Part shown: positions 61,249 through 64,000 of the stretch, piece by piece
Layout of the letters: each line of letters opens with the position of its first letter
Numbering within the stretch: the first letter of the stretch is position 1
From: Kocuria rosea
Lineage (GTDB): Bacteria > Actinomycetota > Actinomycetes > Actinomycetales > Micrococcaceae
Length of the DNA: 64,000 nucleotides
Reading direction: 5' to 3'
Assembly (NCBI RefSeq): GCF_023715525.1
Contig: NZ_JAMBOG010000006.1
Location: 62,001-126,000 of the forward strand
Position numbers and translations under genes: made by a program
Notes under the pieces: generated by a model
What the model was told of the DNA's origin: nothing
The model's input: only the letters and a program-made list of their open reading frames with translations
Database searches by the model: none

Positions 61249-62601
61249 TTACCGTGCGTTGACCAGCAGCCACGTGTCGCCCCGCGCGCGCAGCCCGAGG
61301 GTCAGCGCGCGGGCCCCCAGGTAGCCGCCCGCGTAGGCGCTCCACAGCCACACCAGCCCGGCGGCGCCCGGACCGGCGAACGCCGCCACGAGGCCCAGGA
61401 GCGGCAGGTACAGGGCCAGGTTGAGCACACCGGCCACCGCGAGATAGCGGGCGTCGCCCGCGCCGATGAGCACGCCGTCGAGGACGAACACGTAGGCCGC
61501 GAGCGGCTGGCCCACGGCGACGACGACGAGTGCCGCCGCGAACAGCGCCTGCACCCCGGGGTCGGGGCTGAGCAGGAAGCCCAGGCGCGTGCCGAGCAGG
61601 CCCACGAGCACGCCCGTGACCACGCCGAAGCCGAGACCCCAGGCGAGCAGCCGGTTCATGAGGTCGCGCAGCGCCCGGCGCTCGGCCGGGTCGGTGAGGT
61701 CGCGGGCGCCCATGTCCCGGCCCAGCAGGGCCTGGGCGGCGATGGCGAGGGCGTCCAGGGCGAAGGCCAGGAAGTTGAACACCGTCATCACGAGCTGGTG
61801 CGCGGCGAGGTTCTGCGCGCCCTGGCCCGTGACCACGAGGACGGTGGCCAGGATCGCGATCCGCAGCGACAGGGTGCGGAGCATGAGCCACGAGCCCACG
61901 GTCAGGTGCCCGCGCACGCGCGCCCACGACGTCGCCGCGCCCACCCCGTGCGCGCGGGCCAGCCGGCGCAGGATGCCCAGGAAGGCCAGGGCCATGGCCC
62001 ACTGCACGGCGGACGTGCCGATCGCGGCGCCGGCCACCCCGAGCCCGGCCCCGTGGACGAGCACGAGGTTCAGCCCGGCGTTGGCGGCCGCCCCGGCCCC
62101 CGCGATGAGCAGCGGCGTCCTCGTGTCCTGCAGCCCTCGCAGCACGCCGGTCGCGGCGAGCACGACGAGCATGGGGGTCAGCCCGGGCAGGGACCAGTGC
62201 AGGTACGTCACCGCGTGCTCGAGGACGTCGCCGCGGGCGCCCATGAGCTCCAGCAGCGGCCGGGCGAGGGCCCAGCCCGCGGCGGAGAGGACCGCGCCGA
62301 GGCCCGCGGCGAGCCACAGGCCGTCCCGGCCCACCGCGACGGCCTCGGCGAGCCGGCCGGCCCCGAGGTGGCGGGCCACCGCCGGGGTGGTGCTGTAGGC
62401 GAGGAAGACCATGAGCCCCACCACGGTCTGCACCGCCGTCGCCGCCACGCCCACGCCCGCGAGCTGGGGCGTGCCGAGGTGGCCGACGATCGCGGAGTCC
62501 GCGAGCAGGAACAGCGGCTCCGCCACGAGCGCCCCGAAGGCCGGGACGGCCAGGGCGAGGATCTGGCGGTTGAGGCCGCGGGCGCGGGAAGTCGTGGTCA
62601 C
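61249..62601 (-). CDS. MATE family efflux transporter (DinF-like)
   Basis: A 450-residue inner-membrane exporter with 12 helices in two six-helix halves. LAVPAFGALVAEPLFLLADSAIVGHLGTPQLAG is the diagnostic MATE N-terminal segment, and the second half starts near LMLRTLSLRIAILATVLV. It should expel cationic or aromatic compounds in exchange for H+ or Na+. GTG start, nothing upstream in frame. The arrangement of the two halves is closest to the DinF branch. Confidence 0.9.
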   Translation of the reverse strand: MTTTSRARGLNRQILALAVPAFGALVAEPLFLLADSAIVGHLGTPQLAGVGVAATAVQTVVGLMVFLAYSTTPAVARHLGAGRLAEAVAVGRDGLWLAAGLGAVLSAAGWALARPLLELMGARGDVLEHAVTYLHWSLPGLTPMLVVLAATGVLRGLQDTRTPLLIAGAGAAANAGLNLVLVHGAGLGVAGAAIGTSAVQWAMALAFLGILRRLARAHGVGAATSWARVRGHLTVGSWLMLRTLSLRIAILATVLVVTGQGAQNLAAHQLVMTVFNFLAFALDALAIAAQALLGRDMGARDLTDPAERRALRDLMNRLLAWGLGFGVVTGVLVGLLGTRLGFLLSPDPGVQALFAAALVVVAVGQPLAAYVFVLDGVLIGAGDARYLAVAGVLNLALYLPLLGLVAAFAGPGAAGLVWLWSAYAGGYLGARALTLGLRARGDTWLLVNAR

Positions 62602-62624
62602 CGGACCAGGCTACCGACGCCCGG

Positions 62625-63008
62625 TCAGGCGGGCCCGCCGCCGCGGAGCCGGTCCATCTCCCGCCGGTCCTTCTTCGTGGGCCGGCCCGCGCCGCGGTCG
62701 CGCCGGGGCACCGCGGCGTGCAGGGGTGCCGGCGGGGGCGGGCTGTGGTCCACGTAGGCGGTCGCGGCCACGGGCGGGCCCACCCGCTTGACCAGCAGGC
62801 GCACGACCTCGAGCACCTGCTCGTGGCCGGGACGGCGCACGGTGACCCGCTGGCCCGGGCGCACGGGCTGGGCGGCCTTGACCGAGGTGCCGTCGATCCT
62901 GACGTGGCCCGCGCGGCACGCGGCCGTGGCCGCGGAGCGCGTCTTGAACACGCGCACCGCCCACAGCCACACGTCGACGCGGACGCTCGCGGGCTCCTGG
63001 GCCGTCAT
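62625..63008 (-). CDS. S4-domain RNA-binding protein (HslR/Hsp15-like)
   Basis: A 127-residue protein. Residues about 9-75 are an S4 domain (VRVDVWLWAVRVFKTRSAATAACRAGHVRIDG, then VRPGQRVTVRR), and the tail is basic (RPTKKDRREMDRLRGGG). Hsp15-type proteins bind free 50S subunits carrying nascent chains after heat stress. The ATG at 63006-63008 is chosen. It lies 23 bases upstream of the MATE gene on the same strand. Confidence 0.85.
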   Translation of the reverse strand: MTAQEPASVRVDVWLWAVRVFKTRSAATAACRAGHVRIDGTSVKAAQPVRPGQRVTVRRPGHEQVLEVVRLLVKRVGPPVAATAYVDHSPPPPAPLHAAVPRRDRGAGRPTKKDRREMDRLRGGGPA

Positions 63009-63289
63009 CACGGCCTGCCCCCAGGGGCAGGGACGCCGGGGGGGTCGATGGTCCCGGCCCGGTGGGGGACGTCGATGCAGGTCATGCGCTCCATTGTGCC
63101 CAACCCCAGCCCGGGCGGTCCGCGCCGGCGGCGCCGGGCCCACCGGGCAATGTGCTACCGACCGGTGTTCCGCAGCACATGTGCAGCGCGAATGCCCCTA
63201 CACTGAGGCACATTCAGCGGTCGGCCGCCCGCGGGGCACGACGTCGCGTCCCGGAGCGGTCACCCACCTCCTGAGGGAAGGACAGATCC
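63009..63289. promoter_or_regulatory. Divergent region before the solute-binding protein gene
   Basis: The 281-bp region holds TACACT (63199-63204), a fair -10 box for the binding protein gene, with a long leader behind it. No -35 box or strong repeat is evident. Confidence 0.3.
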
Positions 63290-64000
63290 ATGAAGAGCAG
63301 GTTCCGCGGGGCGGGCACCCTGTCCGTGCTGGCCGTCTCCGCGCTGGCGCTGAGCGCGTGCTCGAGCACCGGGGGCGGCGAGCAGGCCGGCGGCGACGCG
63401 AGCGGCGGGGAGATCAGCCTGGTCACCCCGGGCACGCTCACGGTGTGCTCGGACATCCCCTACCGCCCCTTCGAGTACACGGAGGACGGGCAGACCGTCG
63501 GCTTCGACGTCGACCTGGTGAACAGCATCGCCGAGGACATGGGGGTGCAGACGGAGTTCATCCGCACCGGCTTCGAGGGCATCCAGTCGGGCGTGGCCCT
63601 GGACTCGAACCAGTGCGACCTCGCCGCCTCGGGGATGACCATCAACGAGCAGCGCGAGTCCGTCATGGACTTCTCGGACCCCTACCTCGACGACAACCTC
63701 GCCCTGCTGGTGGCCCCGGACGCCGACATCGACTCCTTGGCCGACGTCCAGGGCAAGCGCGTGGGCGTGCAGCAGGCCACCACGGGCGAGACCCAGGCCG
63801 AGGAGAACAACGCCGAGGTCGTGCAGTACGAGGACTCGGCCCTGATGATCCAGGGGCTCAACACCGGCGACGTCGAGGCCGTGATCGGCAACATCTCCGT
63901 GATGGGCCCGGCCATCACCGACAACCCCGAGCTGCGCCTGGTCGAGGAGATCGAGACCGGCGAGCAGCTGGGCCTGGCCGTGAAGACCGGCAACACCGCC
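63290..64000 (+). CDS. ABC transporter solute-binding lipoprotein, family 3 (3' end outside window)
   Basis: The first 237 residues of an extracytoplasmic binding protein for polar amino acids or similar solutes. A lipoprotein signal ends at Cys24 (LALSACSS). Typical family 3 segments follow: LTVCSDIPYRPFEY, VGFDVDLVNSIAEDMG, DLAASGMTINEQRE and DFSDPYL, with a second lobe from about residue 150. The ATG follows GGGAAGGACAG. The permease and ATPase genes should lie to the right of the window. Confidence 0.9.
   Translation, partial: MKSRFRGAGTLSVLAVSALALSACSSTGGGEQAGGDASGGEISLVTPGTLTVCSDIPYRPFEYTEDGQTVGFDVDLVNSIAEDMGVQTEFIRTGFEGIQSGVALDSNQCDLAASGMTINEQRESVMDFSDPYLDDNLALLVAPDADIDSLADVQGKRVGVQQATTGETQAEENNAEVVQYEDSALMIQGLNTGDVEAVIGNISVMGPAITDNPELRLVEEIETGEQLGLAVKTGNTA

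Overview
The window comes from the chromosome of a very GC-rich actinobacterium. Codon use is strongly G/C in third positions, GTG and TTG starts are common, -10 boxes are of the TAnnnT type, and several genes look leaderless. The gene set (long-form Pta with AckA, actinobacterial PEP carboxylase, PdxR/PdxST, CsoR-CopZ-CopA, bifunctional PutA, tandem universal stress proteins) fits Micrococcaceae, most like Kocuria. That placement is inference from content; there is no rRNA or tRNA here to confirm it.

Layout. 1-3.1 kb: tail of a flavin monooxygenase, an alpha/beta hydrolase, then a minus-strand trio (thiamine-binding protein, GNAT, spermidine synthase-like methyltransferase). 3.3-6.6 kb: pta-ackA. 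6.65-7.73 kb: an IS481-family element inserted exactly at the ackA stop codon, with a frameshifted transposase. 7.7-9.7 kb: remains of a catabolic locus (decayed MHS symporter, intact IclR regulator, fragment of a shikimate/quinate dehydrogenase). 10-10.9 kb: an anti-sigma-type kinase and antagonist pair. 11-16.8 kb: an extracellular polysaccharide island with a secreted GH26-OpgC fusion, a cellulose-synthase-like GT2 and a GH26 lipoprotein. 16.8-21.7 kb: ppc, a small membrane protein, a phosphoribosyltransferase and an isochorismatase-type hydrolase. 21.9-32.1 kb: a secreted-oxidoreductase island with a large secreted protein, an animal-type heme peroxidase, a short signal peptidase I, a multicopper oxidase and an anchored exported protein, followed by a SARP-type regulator and a two-component system. 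32.1-44.4 kb: LLM oxidoreductase, NCS2 permease, putA-ggt, NUDIX, protoglobin and threonine aldolase. 44.5-51 kb: a truncated gene remnant, a pyruvyl-transferase/GT2 fusion, an atypical response regulator, AzlCD and a GH15 enzyme. 51.2-54.1 kb: the copper efflux operon csoR-copZ-copA behind a clear CsoR operator. 54.2-64 kb: two tandem small paralogues with a conserved leader, two membrane proteins, pdxR facing pdxS-pdxT across a strong operator, two universal stress proteins, a MATE exporter, an S4-domain protein and the start of a solute-binding lipoprotein.

Two stretches read as possible undescribed systems. In the polysaccharide island, one of two GH26 domains has lost its catalytic acid/base and is fused to an OpgC membrane domain, and the adjacent synthase carries a helical insert of about 150 residues. 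In the oxidoreductase island, a multicopper oxidase and a heme peroxidase travel with their own signal peptidase and sit beside three regulators. No tRNA, rRNA or CRISPR array was seen.
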